Positions 52,442 to 62,003 of a stretch of DNA of 64,000 bases are shown in pieces. The stretch's first letter is position 1; each line of letters opens with the position of its first letter. The translations under genes were made by a program, and so were the position numbers. Under the pieces are notes generated by a model. The model was not told the origin of the DNA. It ran no database searches and saw nothing but the letters and a program-made list of their open reading frames with translations. The stretch is from Acidobacteriota bacterium (GTDB taxonomy: Bacteria; Acidobacteriota; B3-B38; Guanabaribacteriales; JAGGZT01). Where the stretch lies: the NCBI GenBank assembly GCA_021161905.1, contig JAGGZT010000039.1:1-64000 (forward strand), written 5' to 3'.

Positions 52442-53323
52442 ATGAAAAAAATAGTCATCCTTAGTGTAGTAATCCCCATTTTGTTCTTTGCGTTTTCTTG
52501 TAACAAGAAAGGGACGACCGAACCGGCTTATATAACCCCAGAGGTATCCTTCTCCGATGAGACGGTTCATCTCAATTCAGCGGTAGAGGTCGAATACAGC
52601 TTCACCGTATCGGAAGAGCTCAAGGGAAAACTTCCGCCCAAACTCGTCGTATTCGTGCATTTTCTTGATCCCAGTGGAAATATCGTGTTTCAGGACGACC
52701 ATCCTCTCCCCAAGGAGAGCTCTCAGTTATCCCCTGGAGATAAGGTATCCTACACCAGGTTCCTGTTCATCCCTTCGGACTTCCCTTTGGGACAGGTAAA
52801 GGTGAAGTTAGGGCTCTACAATAAGGATGGGAGGATCCTCCTTGACGGCGTCGATGAGGAGGGCGATCGGGCATATACCGTAGCCAATCTTAAAGTGGTG
52901 CCCGAAGACCTGAACAAGCTCCCTATCTACAAGGATGGTTGGTATCCGGTGGAGTACCAGGTAGCTAAGACCCCTTCCTCCAGGATAGAGCAATGGAGTT
53001 GGACGAAAAAGGAGGCTACTTTCTCCTTCTTGAATCCGGGAAAGGACTCCACCCTCTATCTCTGCGCCCATTCGCCGGTGATAGAGCTTGAGGGTCCCCA
53101 AAAGGTGAAGTTAATGCTAAACGGAAAGGAGCTTGTTTCCTTCGAGGTCATCTCAGCCGAGAGGTTCTGGAAGAAGATCGAGCTTCCCAAGGATATTATG
53201 GGAGAAGGGAAGTGGCTCAACTTTACTCTGAAGGTAAACAGAACCTTCGTACCAGCGAAGGTAGGAACTGGAGATGACACCAGGGAGCTTGGACTTCAGG
53301 TATTCCATCTCTGCCTCAAATGA
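52442..53323 (+). CDS. Probable lipoprotein of unknown function
   Basis: 293 residues from ATG 52442 (AAGGAGGGG upstream). The signal ends in FAFSC (Cys20) followed by NKKGTTEP, a plausible lipobox. The rest is beta-rich (EVSFSDETVHLNSAVEVEYSFTVSEELKGKLPPKLVVFVHFLDPSGNIVFQDDHPLP), resembling an Ig/immunoglobulin-like or secreted structural fold; no enzyme motif is visible. The stop overlaps the next gene (ATGA), so it is in the tdh-kbl-recA run. Not recognised. Confidence 0.7.
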   Translation: MKKIVILSVVIPILFFAFSCNKKGTTEPAYITPEVSFSDETVHLNSAVEVEYSFTVSEELKGKLPPKLVVFVHFLDPSGNIVFQDDHPLPKESSQLSPGDKVSYTRFLFIPSDFPLGQVKVKLGLYNKDGRILLDGVDEEGDRAYTVANLKVVPEDLNKLPIYKDGWYPVEYQVAKTPSSRIEQWSWTKKEATFSFLNPGKDSTLYLCAHSPVIELEGPQKVKLMLNGKELVSFEVISAERFWKKIELPKDIMGEGKWLNFTLKVNRTFVPAKVGTGDDTRELGLQVFHLCLK

Positions 53324-54321
53324 AGAGGGACTTGGTGAGTAAAGGCGAAGAGGAAATTCGGAAGGAGAAAGAAAGAGAGATAAAGGGGGATATCTTTTCC
53401 CTCATCGCCGAGGGGAAGGCGCCAAAGGAGCTAAGATTAAAGGCAGCACGAGGAGAATTCCCCCTTTCACCCGACGAGTTTCTGAACTGGCTCTTTGTGT
53501 TGAAAGACGATCCTGATCCCGATGTACGGGCGACGGTAATAGAAAGCGGGCGTCGGTTTCCCGAAGAGGAGCTGAAGAGAATAATAAAAACTAAGGTTCT
53601 TGACTACCGGGTGCTTGATTTTATAACCCGGATCTCTCTGGGGCGTGATGACATCCTGGAGATGGTGATCCTTGATTCCGACACCTCTGATGAAACAATA
53701 GGCTACCTGGCTGAGAATGTAGGGAAGGATCTCCTCCGTCTAATTGCGAGCGATGGTGAACGCCTTGCCCGTTCTCCCTCTCTCGTAGAGAAGGTGCTTC
53801 GGAACAGAGAGGCGGACGAAGAGATAAAAGAGATGCTTCTGGTAGAAAGAAAGGTGGGAGAGACGGAGGAAGAATTCAAGAAGAAATCCCTTTTTGCCCG
53901 GATCACCCACCTCACTGCAGCCCAGAAGGTCATCCTCGCCCTTAAGGGCACGAGAGAGGCAAGGTCTATATTGATCCGTGATCCGAATAGGGAGGTAGCC
54001 CTCGCGGTGCTTCAGAGCCCTAAGCTGAGTGACACTGAGGTGGAGACGATCGCCAATATGAGAAATGTTCCTGAGGAGGTATTGGGTCATATAGCGGAAC
54101 AACGGCGTTGGGTGAGGAAATATTCCATACTGGCAAATTTAGTAAAGAATCCGAAGACACCACTCTCTCATGCGATGAACTTCGTAAGTCGGTTAAGCAA
54201 TCAGGACTTAGCCCGGATAAGATTCAACCGTGATGTCCCTGAACCAGTAAGGAAAAAGGCGATCAGGATACTAAAACAGAGGACCGAGGGAGGGGGCTCC
54301 TCTTTTCGGGTACCACATTGA
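53320..54321 (+). CDS. HEAT/armadillo-like repeat protein of unknown function
   Basis: 333 residues, rich in Leu/Glu/Arg and mostly helical. Units like LKDDPDPDVRATVIESGRRFPEEEL, LIRDPNREVALAVLQSPKLSDTEVETIANMRNVPEEVLGHIAEQRRWVRKYSILANLVKNPKTPLSHAMNFVSRLSNQDLARIRFNRDVPEPVRKKAIRIL suggest tandem HEAT-like repeats. No catalytic residues, signal peptide or membrane segment is apparent. It overlaps the lipoprotein gene by 4 bp and is 7 bp before the PP2C gene. A scaffold role is possible; no partner is known. Confidence 0.7.
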   Translation: MKRDLVSKGEEEIRKEKEREIKGDIFSLIAEGKAPKELRLKAARGEFPLSPDEFLNWLFVLKDDPDPDVRATVIESGRRFPEEELKRIIKTKVLDYRVLDFITRISLGRDDILEMVILDSDTSDETIGYLAENVGKDLLRLIASDGERLARSPSLVEKVLRNREADEEIKEMLLVERKVGETEEEFKKKSLFARITHLTAAQKVILALKGTREARSILIRDPNREVALAVLQSPKLSDTEVETIANMRNVPEEVLGHIAEQRRWVRKYSILANLVKNPKTPLSHAMNFVSRLSNQDLARIRFNRDVPEPVRKKAIRILKQRTEGGGSSFRVPH

Positions 54322-54328
54322 AAGAAAG

Positions 54329-55108
54329 ATGAAACTGGATTACGCTGCCCTTACCGATAGAGGAAGAAAACGAAAGGTGAATGAGGATGCTTATATAGTG
54401 AACAAGGAGGTAGGGCTACTCGTGGTTGCCGATGGTATGGGAGGGCAGGTAGCGGGGGAAATCGCTTCTCAAATAGCGGTTGAAACCATCGAGCGTTTCG
54501 TAATAAAGACGGAGGAGGAGAGGGAGATCACCTGGCCTCTGGAATATAGGGAAGAGTTAAGCCATAATCAAAATAGATTGATCACCGCTATAAAGCTTGC
54601 CCACAACCGCATCCTGAGCATAGGCAGCGAGAAGAAGGGCTATCAGGGGATGGGGACTACGGTGGTCGCCTCTCTTCTCTCTAAGGGAAAGGCGGATATC
54701 GCCTATGTAGGTGACAGTCGAGCGTATTTAATAAGAAAGAAGAAACTCTTCCAACTTACCAGTGATCACTCTTGGGTAAATGAGCAATTGAAGAAAGGGT
54801 TAATAAGCCCTCAGGATGCCAAGGTCCATCCATTGCGCAATGTAGTAACCAGGGCTTTGGGAGGGAAGTTGCAACTGGAAGTGGATATCCTCTCTTCTCC
54901 TTTGAAGGAAGGCGATATCCTTCTTCTCTGTACCGATGGTCTCAACTCAATGTTGGATAACGAGGAGATACTAAAGATCATCCTCGCTAATGAAAATAAC
55001 CTTAGAAAAGCGGTGGAAAATCTCATCAAAAAGGCAAACGAAAAGGGAGGTGAGGATAATATCACTGTAATCCTGGCAAGATATTACAAGGATGGAGAGA
55101 AGGAATGA
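54329..55108 (+). CDS. PP2C-type serine/threonine protein phosphatase
   Basis: 259 residues with the PP2C metal-binding motifs: [57 protein letters not shown] and GGEDNITVI. These match the bacterial Stp1/PrpC group that removes phosphate from Ser/Thr. No cognate Ser/Thr kinase is in the window. Its stop overlaps recA (ATGA). Confidence 0.93.
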   Translation: MKLDYAALTDRGRKRKVNEDAYIVNKEVGLLVVADGMGGQVAGEIASQIAVETIERFVIKTEEEREITWPLEYREELSHNQNRLITAIKLAHNRILSIGSEKKGYQGMGTTVVASLLSKGKADIAYVGDSRAYLIRKKKLFQLTSDHSWVNEQLKKGLISPQDAKVHPLRNVVTRALGGKLQLEVDILSSPLKEGDILLLCTDGLNSMLDNEEILKIILANENNLRKAVENLIKKANEKGGEDNITVILARYYKDGEKE

Positions 55109-56151
55109 ACATAAACAAGGAGAAGAAAGAAAAGGCTATCCAGATGGCTCTCCTCCAGATAGAAAAGCAGTTCGGCAAGGGCTCGATAATGCGGTTGGGC
55201 GACCGGGCGGTGCTCGATGACATTGCTGTCATCCCTACTGGTTCCCTCGAGCTAGACTATGCCTTGGGGGTAGGTGGTCTTCCTCGAGGAAGGGTGGTCG
55301 AGATATTCGGTCCCGAAGCTTCAGGGAAAACCACCCTTGCTCTTCAGATAATTGCTGAGGCACAAAAGCAAGGTGGGTTAGCCGCTTTCATCGACGCCGA
55401 ACATGCGATGGACGCAAACTATGCCAAAAAACTGGGGGTGGATGTGGACAACCTCCTCGTCTCCCAACCAGATTCTGGAGAGCAGGCATTGGAGATAGCT
55501 GAGGTGTTGGTGAGGAGTGGAGCCATCGATGTATTAGTAATAGATTCGGTAGCAGCCCTCGTTCCTCGGGCGGAGCTCGAAGGGGAGATGGGGGATGCCC
55601 ATATGGGGCTCCAGGCACGACTTATGTCCCAAGCACTTAGAAAGCTAACCGGTGTTGTCTCTAAATCGCATACTACCCTCATCTTCACCAACCAGATCCG
55701 GGAAAAGATAGGGGTTATATTCGGCAACCCGGAGACAACTACTGGAGGGCGGGCGCTTAAGTTCTACGCCTCGGTGCGGTTGGATATCAGGAGGATAGCC
55801 ACTTTAAAGGAAGGGGATAAGGTCATAGGCCACCGGACCAAGGTGAAGGTGGTCAAGAATAAGGTAGCTCCACCGTTCCGCGAGGCTGAATTTGACATCC
55901 TCTATGGCGAGGGGATCTCCCGGGAAGGAAGCATCCTCGATCTTGGGGTTGCCAAGGGGATAATTGAAAAGAGCGGTTCTTGGTTCTCCTATAAGGGTGA
56001 ACGGTTGGGTCAAGGAAGGGAGAATGCTCGAAGGTTTCTGAAGGAACATAAGGAGATCCGCGATGAGATAGAGGAGAAGATCAGGAAAGAACTATCTCTT
56101 CTTTCGAAGAAAGAGAGGGAAAAGGAGGAAGGAAGAACTAACAAGAGCTGA
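55105..56151 (+). CDS. recA: Recombinase A
   Basis: 348 residues. The Walker A is [12 protein letters not shown] (residue 69 on), and further RecA blocks are [89 protein letters not shown] and [37 protein letters not shown]. It is a complete ATP-dependent strand-exchange protein. It overlaps the PP2C gene by 4 bp, an uncommon neighbour; I see no LexA-box-like palindrome or separate promoter upstream. Confidence 0.97.
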   Translation: MNINKEKKEKAIQMALLQIEKQFGKGSIMRLGDRAVLDDIAVIPTGSLELDYALGVGGLPRGRVVEIFGPEASGKTTLALQIIAEAQKQGGLAAFIDAEHAMDANYAKKLGVDVDNLLVSQPDSGEQALEIAEVLVRSGAIDVLVIDSVAALVPRAELEGEMGDAHMGLQARLMSQALRKLTGVVSKSHTTLIFTNQIREKIGVIFGNPETTTGGRALKFYASVRLDIRRIATLKEGDKVIGHRTKVKVVKNKVAPPFREAEFDILYGEGISREGSILDLGVAKGIIEKSGSWFSYKGERLGQGRENARRFLKEHKEIRDEIEEKIRKELSLLSKKEREKEEGRTNKS

Positions 56152-56208
56152 TCCAAGGTTAGAAGGGGAAAGAAAAAGGAGTATTTTTTTGTTTTGAGGT
56201 AAGAAGAA

Positions 56209-56883
56209 ATGGGGGTATTCGCGGTAATCGGGTTAGGTAGTTTTGGTACTCATCTCACTGAAGCCCTTGCCGCTGAGGGGCATCAGGTGGTGGTAATCGA
56301 TATCGACAAGGAAAAGATACAGGCAATGAAGGATATCGCCACTCAGGCGATCTTGAGTGATGCCGGTGATAAGAACACCCTTAAGGCGATAGGGATAAAG
56401 GATGTAGATGCAGTGATAATCTCTTTGAACCAGGATAGCTTTGATACTACCGTCCTTCTCACCCAGTTTCTCAAGGAGGAAGGGGTAAATAAGATATTGG
56501 TCAAAGTGAACTCAGAGGATGAAGCCAAAGTGGTAACCAAGATAGGAGCGGATCAGGTCATCTTTCCAGAAAAACAGGTGGCAATAAGGCTGGCAAAGAG
56601 GCTGGGAAATCCAAATGTGATCGACCAGATCGATCTCGGTGAGGATCTCGAGATATTAGAGGTAAACGCGCCTACCTCTTTTCACAATAAGACCATTGGA
56701 GAACTCAACCTGAGGAAGAAATACAGGATCCAGATCATCTTCATCAAACGAGAGATAGGAGAAGGGGAGGAGAAAAAAATCCGCACCGTCCTTGCTACCC
56801 CCGAGGAGATAATACTCTCTGGGGATACCCTCACCATAGTAGGGGCAAAAAAGGATGTGGAAAAGATAAAATCGCTCAAGTAA
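56209..56883 (+). CDS. TrkA/KtrA-type RCK potassium-channel regulatory protein
   Basis: 224 residues: an N-terminal RCK domain with the NAD-binding MGVFAVIGLGSFGTHLTEALAAEGHQVVVIDIDKEKI, DAVIISLNQDSFDTTVLLTQFLKEEGVNKILVKVNSEDEAKVV, and an RCK_C domain (about 140-224, IRTVLATPEEIILSGDTLTIVGAKKDVEKIKSL). Such proteins gate K+ channels (KtrB/TrkH) in response to nucleotides. No channel gene is in the window; an NhaC-family antiporter follows. Good GAGG ribosome site. Confidence 0.9.
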   Translation: MGVFAVIGLGSFGTHLTEALAAEGHQVVVIDIDKEKIQAMKDIATQAILSDAGDKNTLKAIGIKDVDAVIISLNQDSFDTTVLLTQFLKEEGVNKILVKVNSEDEAKVVTKIGADQVIFPEKQVAIRLAKRLGNPNVIDQIDLGEDLEILEVNAPTSFHNKTIGELNLRKKYRIQIIFIKREIGEGEEKKIRTVLATPEEIILSGDTLTIVGAKKDVEKIKSLK

Positions 56884-56922
56884 AGCCTGAAAATACAAAC
56901 TTGCGAAAGCGAGGTGTTTTAT

Positions 56923-58851
56923 ATGAGGATTAGAAAAGTTCTTATATTATTTTCCCTTTCGTTTTTTCTTCTTTTCTTCACTGCCAGAACCATCAAAGCG
57001 GAGGAAGGGTTTTCCCTCTCCCTCCCCCGGGTTGTTATCCCCAATGTCCCTTTTAAAGCTACAATAACCCCCAAAAAACCTCTCATCGCTGGGGAGCATC
57101 ATTTCACCCTCTCCACTGCCGAAGGGAAGGTGCTCGCTTCGGGAGTAATCCGAGATGGGAAACCGATCACAGTCAAGGACCTTACAGTAAAAAAGAGGGG
57201 AAAGATTACCCTTATCCTCAGGGTGGATGGGGAGAAGATAGAGGGGAAAACGCGGGCGATACCAGGGGTTCTATCCATCCTTCCCCCGCTTCTCGCCATC
57301 ATCCTCGCCCTAACCTTGCGTGAGGTGATCATCGCCCTATTTGCTGGCGTCTGGTTGGGAGCTTTCTTCATCTATGACTACAACCCATTCACTTCTTTTC
57401 TCCACGCTCTTGACAACTACTATGTCACTACCCTAACCGATTACAATCACGCAGCCATCCTTCTTTTTTCCCTCATCCTTGGAGGTATGGTAGGGGTTAT
57501 GTCCAAATCTGGCGGAATGCAGGGGTTGGTGGAGAAGATAGCAAAATTCGCCAAAAATGCCCGCGGGGGGCAACTCGCTGCTAGGATTATGGGGGTGTTG
57601 ATATTCTTCGACGACTATTCCAACACCCTTATCGTTGGGAATACGATGCGCCCCTTTACTGACAAGCTCCATATCTCCCGGGAAAAACTTTCCTATATCG
57701 TGGATTCCTCAGCCGCCTGTATAGCAAGTATCGCTGTCATCTCCACCTGGATCGGTTTCGAGGTGTCGCTTATAAACGACGCTTTTGTCAATCTTGGACT
57801 CTCGCGGAACGCCTATATCACCTTCCTCCGAACGATACCTTCCCGTTTCTATCCTATATTCACCTTCATCTTCGGTTTCGCTGCTGCCTATATGGTTCGA
57901 GATTTCGGCCCGATGTACCGCGCAGAGGTAAGGGCAAGAACAAAAGGCCTGGTGATCGCTCCGAACGCCGTTCCCATAGCTGATCCCGATGTAGCCTTGG
58001 GACACCCCCCAGAAGGAACGCCCCGGCGCTGGTACAATGCGGTCATTCCCATCGGGATTATCATCATCGGTACCTTCCTCGGGCTCTATATTACCGGAAG
58101 AAACGGGATAATAGCGGCAAAGGGAGCCGCCTATATCAAACAGGCAAAGATATACGAGATAATTGGGGCAGGGGATTCCTTCCGGGTGCTCATCTGGGCG
58201 TTCACCATTGGTTCGGTAGTCGCCATCGTACTCGCGGTCTCCCAGAGAATACTTAAATTAGGAGAGGCACTTCATGCCTGGGTTCAGGGGGTAAAGGCAA
58301 TGGTGCTCGCTGCTATAATCCTTCTTTCTGCCTGGGCGATCGGGGCAATCTGTACCGATCTCAAAACCGCCGACTATGTAGTTCACATCTCCCTCGGCTT
58401 CCTCTCGCCTCGTCTTATTCCCCTTCTCTCATTTACCTTAGCCGCAGCGATCAGCTTTGCTACCGGCTCCTCCTGGGGGACGATGGCTATCCTTATGCCC
58501 ATCGTGGTCCCCTTAGCTTACAAAGCCCCTTCAGCCGCTGGGCTCAGCCCCGGCCTTGGCGAGTACATCCTTTTGGGCTCAATCGCTGGGGTGCTTGCCG
58601 GTGCTGCCTTTGGCGATCATTGTTCTCCGATATCGGACACTACCATTATGTCCTCGATGGCTTCCGGCTCCGACCACATCGACCATGTACGAACACAGCT
58701 ACCATACGCCCTTACCGTAGGAATAACGAGCGGTATCATCGGCTATCTACCAATGGGATACGGCATAAGCCCGGCAATAACCATCCCTATTGGCGGGGTG
58801 TTGCTCATCGCCTTCATCAGGTTGGTGGGAAAGAAGACGGACAATCTTTAA
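56923..58851 (+). CDS. Na+/H+ antiporter, NhaC family, with N-terminal extracytoplasmic domain
   Basis: 642 residues from ATG 56923 (GAGGTG upstream). A signal-like segment (VLILFSLSFFLLFFTARTIKA) is followed by a beta-rich soluble stretch of about 100 residues (LPRVVIPNVPFKATITPKKPLIAGEHHFTLSTAEG), then the NhaC-type membrane core with FFDDYSNTLIVGNTMRPFTDKLHISREKLSYIVDSSAA, FATGSSWGTMAILMPIV and GDHCSPISDTTIMSSM. The extra N-terminal domain is not typical of NhaC. It is likely a Na+/H+ or organic-acid exchanger at the inner membrane. Co-oriented with the RCK gene. Confidence 0.88.
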   Translation: MRIRKVLILFSLSFFLLFFTARTIKAEEGFSLSLPRVVIPNVPFKATITPKKPLIAGEHHFTLSTAEGKVLASGVIRDGKPITVKDLTVKKRGKITLILRVDGEKIEGKTRAIPGVLSILPPLLAIILALTLREVIIALFAGVWLGAFFIYDYNPFTSFLHALDNYYVTTLTDYNHAAILLFSLILGGMVGVMSKSGGMQGLVEKIAKFAKNARGGQLAARIMGVLIFFDDYSNTLIVGNTMRPFTDKLHISREKLSYIVDSSAACIASIAVISTWIGFEVSLINDAFVNLGLSRNAYITFLRTIPSRFYPIFTFIFGFAAAYMVRDFGPMYRAEVRARTKGLVIAPNAVPIADPDVALGHPPEGTPRRWYNAVIPIGIIIIGTFLGLYITGRNGIIAAKGAAYIKQAKIYEIIGAGDSFRVLIWAFTIGSVVAIVLAVSQRILKLGEALHAWVQGVKAMVLAAIILLSAWAIGAICTDLKTADYVVHISLGFLSPRLIPLLSFTLAAAISFATGSSWGTMAILMPIVVPLAYKAPSAAGLSPGLGEYILLGSIAGVLAGAAFGDHCSPISDTTIMSSMASGSDHIDHVRTQLPYALTVGITSGIIGYLPMGYGISPAITIPIGGVLLIAFIRLVGKKTDNL

Positions 58852-58858
58852 GTAAACT

Positions 58859-59986
58859 ATGAGAATCGGCATAATAGGAGGAGGACCGGCAGGGGCTGAG
58901 GCAGCTCGGTTATTAGCTAAAGAGGGCAACGAGGTTCTCCTCTTCGAGAGGAAAACATCATGGGAGAAGCCCTGTGGGGGTGGCATTACCCCGAAAACCT
59001 TTCGTCTTTCTCCCCATCTAAAGAGCAAAGAGCTTCCAGGGCGTGAGATCGAAAGGATAACCTTCATCGCTCCTTCAGGAAGAAGGGCTACCATCTCCCT
59101 CAGGGAACCACTATTCATCGTCTCCCGAAAGGCGCTATTCCGCTTCCAGCTGAAGAGGGCAGAAGAGGAAGGGGCAAAATTAATCCAGGATGAAATAAAA
59201 AACATAGAGCAAAAAGATAAAAGCTGGCTTCTTATAGGGAAGGAGGGCTATGAGGTCGATATCCTAATCGGAGCGGATGGGATAAAGAGCATAGTAAGGA
59301 GAAAACTCAGGGGGAAGTTTCGTCCCGGGGAACTCGGCTTTGCCCTCGTCTCTTTTCCCTATGGAGATTTCCCACCGGAGATAATAATCCGCTTTCTCTC
59401 CTCTCCTCCAGGCTATCTCTGGTGGTTCCCGAGGATAGGCCACGCCTCAGCCGGCATCTGCACTCCTCTCATAGGAAAGGGAAAGGGGCTCGAAAAACTC
59501 CTTCAGAAGTTTCTAAAGGAGGAAACTCCGGAAAGGGGGGAGGAAAAAGGAAAGCCAATCTCCTTCCTCACCCCCTTTCTCCAAAAGGGGAACTCGTCGA
59601 AACTCTATGGTGAAAACTGGGCGCTTATCGGGGATGCTGCCGGTCTCGCCGATCCCTTAACCGGTGAGGGCATCTACCCTGCTCTACTTTCAGCGCATCT
59701 GATCTCCCGGGCGATAAAAGAAGGAAATATCTCAGCCTACGGGGAATACCTGAGGGAAAAGCTGATTCCTGAGATAGAAAGCGCCTATCGGATAAGAAGG
59801 TTCTTTTTTAGCTCCAAGGTTCTCGAACTCGGAGTTTCCCTTCTCGCCAAGAGCAAGGCTTCCGCTGAGATATTCAGCGAATTAACTTCGGGTGAGCTCA
59901 CCTACCGAGAGTTAAAGGGGAGGGTGTTATCCACCCTCCCCCAAGCAGCCAAGGAATTTATCTCCCTCATCTACAGTGGAAGGTAA
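58859..59986 (+). CDS. Geranylgeranyl-reductase-family FAD oxidoreductase
   Basis: 375 residues. The Rossmann FAD motif IGIIGGGPAGAEAARLLAKEGNEVLLFERKTSWEKPCGGGITPKTF is characteristic of the geranylgeranyl reductase / digeranylgeranylglycerophospholipid reductase group. A second FAD site, WALIGDAAGLADPLTGEGIYPALLSAHLI, is intact. Products of this family reduce isoprenoid double bonds or other lipid substrates; the exact substrate is unknown. It ends 4 bp before the convergent DUF296 gene. No strong ribosome site. Confidence 0.88.
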   Translation: MRIGIIGGGPAGAEAARLLAKEGNEVLLFERKTSWEKPCGGGITPKTFRLSPHLKSKELPGREIERITFIAPSGRRATISLREPLFIVSRKALFRFQLKRAEEEGAKLIQDEIKNIEQKDKSWLLIGKEGYEVDILIGADGIKSIVRRKLRGKFRPGELGFALVSFPYGDFPPEIIIRFLSSPPGYLWWFPRIGHASAGICTPLIGKGKGLEKLLQKFLKEETPERGEEKGKPISFLTPFLQKGNSSKLYGENWALIGDAAGLADPLTGEGIYPALLSAHLISRAIKEGNISAYGEYLREKLIPEIESAYRIRRFFFSSKVLELGVSLLAKSKASAEIFSELTSGELTYRELKGRVLSTLPQAAKEFISLIYSGR

Positions 59987-59990
59987 CCTC

Positions 59991-60410
59991 TCAGAGATTC
60001 CACAGATTGAGCCCGGTATCGGGGTCATATTTCCGAGTTAGCTCGAAATCGAAGGTCAGCACCAGGAACTCCCCAGTAAGGGCAATCCTCGCCGAGGAGA
60101 GATGACCCGTATAAGCGGAGAGGTCAGAGGAAGAGATGGTCGCATGGGCGTGGATTAGTGGTTCCCCATTAAGGTAGCTAATGTTAGCGGTAAGGTTTCC
60201 CAATTCACAAGAGCCCTTAAACTCCTTATGAAAGTATTTCTTCTCCTCCGGTTCATAGTAGCTTAGCTTGACATTATCAATCGTCCCGATCCCAAAGATA
60301 ACTCCGCTCTTTATCTCGTTTTCCACTACAAATTTCTTCAAAGAAGAGAGTACATCCTCTCCCTTATCCAAACGAATAAGATAACCGAGTGCCACCTTTT
60401 TGACCTTCAT
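59991..60410 (-). CDS. PPC/DUF296-domain protein
   Basis: 139 residues forming a single PPC (plants and prokaryotes conserved; DUF296) domain: YLIRLDKGEDVLSSLKKFVVENEIKSGVIFGIGTIDNVKLSYYEP, LTANISYLNGEPLIHAHATIS and GHLSSARIALTGEFLVL. The PLIHAHATIS and GHL histidines may bind metal. Molecular function is not established; a DNA-binding label is common but unproven here. AGGAGGTG ribosome site. Last gene of the mdh-fum-ndk run. Confidence 0.88.
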   Translation of the reverse strand: MKVKKVALGYLIRLDKGEDVLSSLKKFVVENEIKSGVIFGIGTIDNVKLSYYEPEEKKYFHKEFKGSCELGNLTANISYLNGEPLIHAHATISSSDLSAYTGHLSSARIALTGEFLVLTFDFELTRKYDPDTGLNLWNL

Positions 60411-60421
60411 AATTACACCTC

Positions 60422-61552
60422 CTAAATTAATGTAAGGATAGCGGTAAGAAGCATCCCCCGTTCAGGAAGGCTTCTTATGATCACATGTTCCCCTATGGCA
60501 TGAAGGCCCTCGCCATCAGCTCCAAGCCCATCTATGGTGGGAGTCCCCACCGCGGAGGCGAACGAGGCGTCACTCCCGCCACCAGACATACCATCGGTCA
60601 AGGCGATCCCGAGTCTCTTTCCCACCTCCTTCACCTTCTCAAAAAGCGCCGCATTTTCCTTTGTCTTAACCAATGGAGGAGAAGCGATCCTCCCCGTTAT
60701 CTCGAGCTTTGCACCGGGGAGTTTCGGTTTCAAAGAGAGGAGCTTATTCATCATCTCCTCCCCATCCTCCGGTGAGAGGAAGCGAAGATCTATCTCCGCC
60801 TCTGCCTCGGCGGCGACCACATTGGGACGGGTTCCCCCCTCTATCCTCCCCACATTAAGGGTGATCTCCCGGGAGTAATCGGTGAGGCTATGGATGTAGA
60901 TGATCTGATGGGCTAATTCTTCAATAGCGCTTATCCCTTCTTTATGATTCGCCCCCGCATGAACTGCCTTCCCAAAGACCCTTAGCTTCACCTTCCCAAC
61001 CCCCTTTCTCACTGTCTTAAGTGCCCCGCCGGGAAGGGATGGTTCGAGGCAGTAAACCACCCGGCTCCTTCTTGCCTCCTCTTCGATCAATTGGCGGGAA
61101 TGGGGACTGCCTATCTCCTCGTCCGAATTAAGGAGGATCACCACCCTGCTCTTCGGCTTAAGGGATAGCTCCTTTAAGGCGGAAAGGGCATAATAGGCAA
61201 TGACGATGCCCGATTTCATATCGAGGGTACCAGGACCGAAGAGCTTGCCGTCCTTCTCCGTTATTGGCCGTTTCTTGACCTCACCCAGGGACCAAACGGT
61301 GTCCATATGGCAAAGGAGGAGAACCTGCTCCTCCCCCTCACCGTACTCCACCCTGAGACAATCCCCCACCTCCTTTTGAGGGATAACCTCCACCTGAGCA
61401 CCGAGCTCCTTGAATCGCTCGGCAATAAACCGTGAAAGGATATCCACCGCCTCCTTCTCTGTGGTGGGCGACTCGAGCTCGCATAGCTGGGTGAGGAAGC
61501 TAACCATAGCTCTTTCTTTATCCTTAAAATAAGCCTTAATCCTTTCCTCCAT
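60422..61552 (-). CDS. M20 family metallopeptidase (carboxypeptidase G2/ArgE-like)
   Basis: 376 residues from ATG 61552; an in-frame TTG at 61564 overlaps the ndk stop. Zinc-site motifs: LLCHMDTVW, GTLDMKSGIVIAYY, LLNSDEEIGSPHSR and VYCLEPSLPGG, with a dimerisation domain between (about 180-290) and SGGGSDASFASAVGTPTIDGLGADGEGLHAIGEHVIIRSL at the end. Pattern closest to the carboxypeptidase G2 group that removes C-terminal Glu or other acyl groups. Substrate unknown. Confidence 0.9.
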   Translation of the reverse strand: MEERIKAYFKDKERAMVSFLTQLCELESPTTEKEAVDILSRFIAERFKELGAQVEVIPQKEVGDCLRVEYGEGEEQVLLLCHMDTVWSLGEVKKRPITEKDGKLFGPGTLDMKSGIVIAYYALSALKELSLKPKSRVVILLNSDEEIGSPHSRQLIEEEARRSRVVYCLEPSLPGGALKTVRKGVGKVKLRVFGKAVHAGANHKEGISAIEELAHQIIYIHSLTDYSREITLNVGRIEGGTRPNVVAAEAEAEIDLRFLSPEDGEEMMNKLLSLKPKLPGAKLEITGRIASPPLVKTKENAALFEKVKEVGKRLGIALTDGMSGGGSDASFASAVGTPTIDGLGADGEGLHAIGEHVIIRSLPERGMLLTAILTLI

Positions 61553-61564
61553 TTTATCCCCCAA

Positions 61565-61993
61565 TCATCTTGAAGGAAGGAGCTCTATATCAGGGAAGAA
61601 GAAGCTCACTTCGAAGGCGGCGGTTTCCGGGGAATCCGAACCGTGGATCGCATTCCGCTCTATGTTCTCACCGAACTTAGCCCTGATCGTTCCCTTCTCC
61701 GCCTTTGCGGGATCGGTCGCCCCCATCAACTCACGAAGCTCCCTAATAGCATCCTCCCGTTCGAGCACCATCACCACCGACCGCCCTGAAGACATAAAAT
61801 CGGTAAGACTCTCATAAAAGTCCTTCCCCTTGTGGACATAATAAAAAGCCTCGGCTTCCTTCTTGGTCAATCTCACCATCCTCATCGCTATTATCTCAAA
61901 ACCAGCCTCCTCTATCATCTGGATAATTGCCCCTACTTTCTTCCTTCCTACCGCATTGGGTTTTATGATGGAAAGCGTTCTCTCTTTAGCCAT
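61565..61993 (-). CDS. ndk: Nucleoside diphosphate kinase
   Basis: 142 residues from ATG 61993 (GGGGGTG upstream; GTG at 61999 in frame). Family start ERTLSIIKPNAVGRKKVGAIIQMIEEAGFEIIAMRMVRL and the phospho-histidine motif NAIHGSDSPETAAFEVSFFF. It balances NTP pools. Placed between the fumarase beta gene and the M20 peptidase gene, closely packed. Confidence 0.96.
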   Translation of the reverse strand: MAKERTLSIIKPNAVGRKKVGAIIQMIEEAGFEIIAMRMVRLTKKEAEAFYYVHKGKDFYESLTDFMSSGRSVVMVLEREDAIRELRELMGATDPAKAEKGTIRAKFGENIERNAIHGSDSPETAAFEVSFFFPDIELLPSR

Positions 61994-62003
61994 AGTCACC
62001 CCC

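Noticed and set aside
54900-55104. LexA operator controlling recA
   Set aside because: No palindrome of either the CTGT-type or GAAC-type LexA box was seen by eye upstream of recA.
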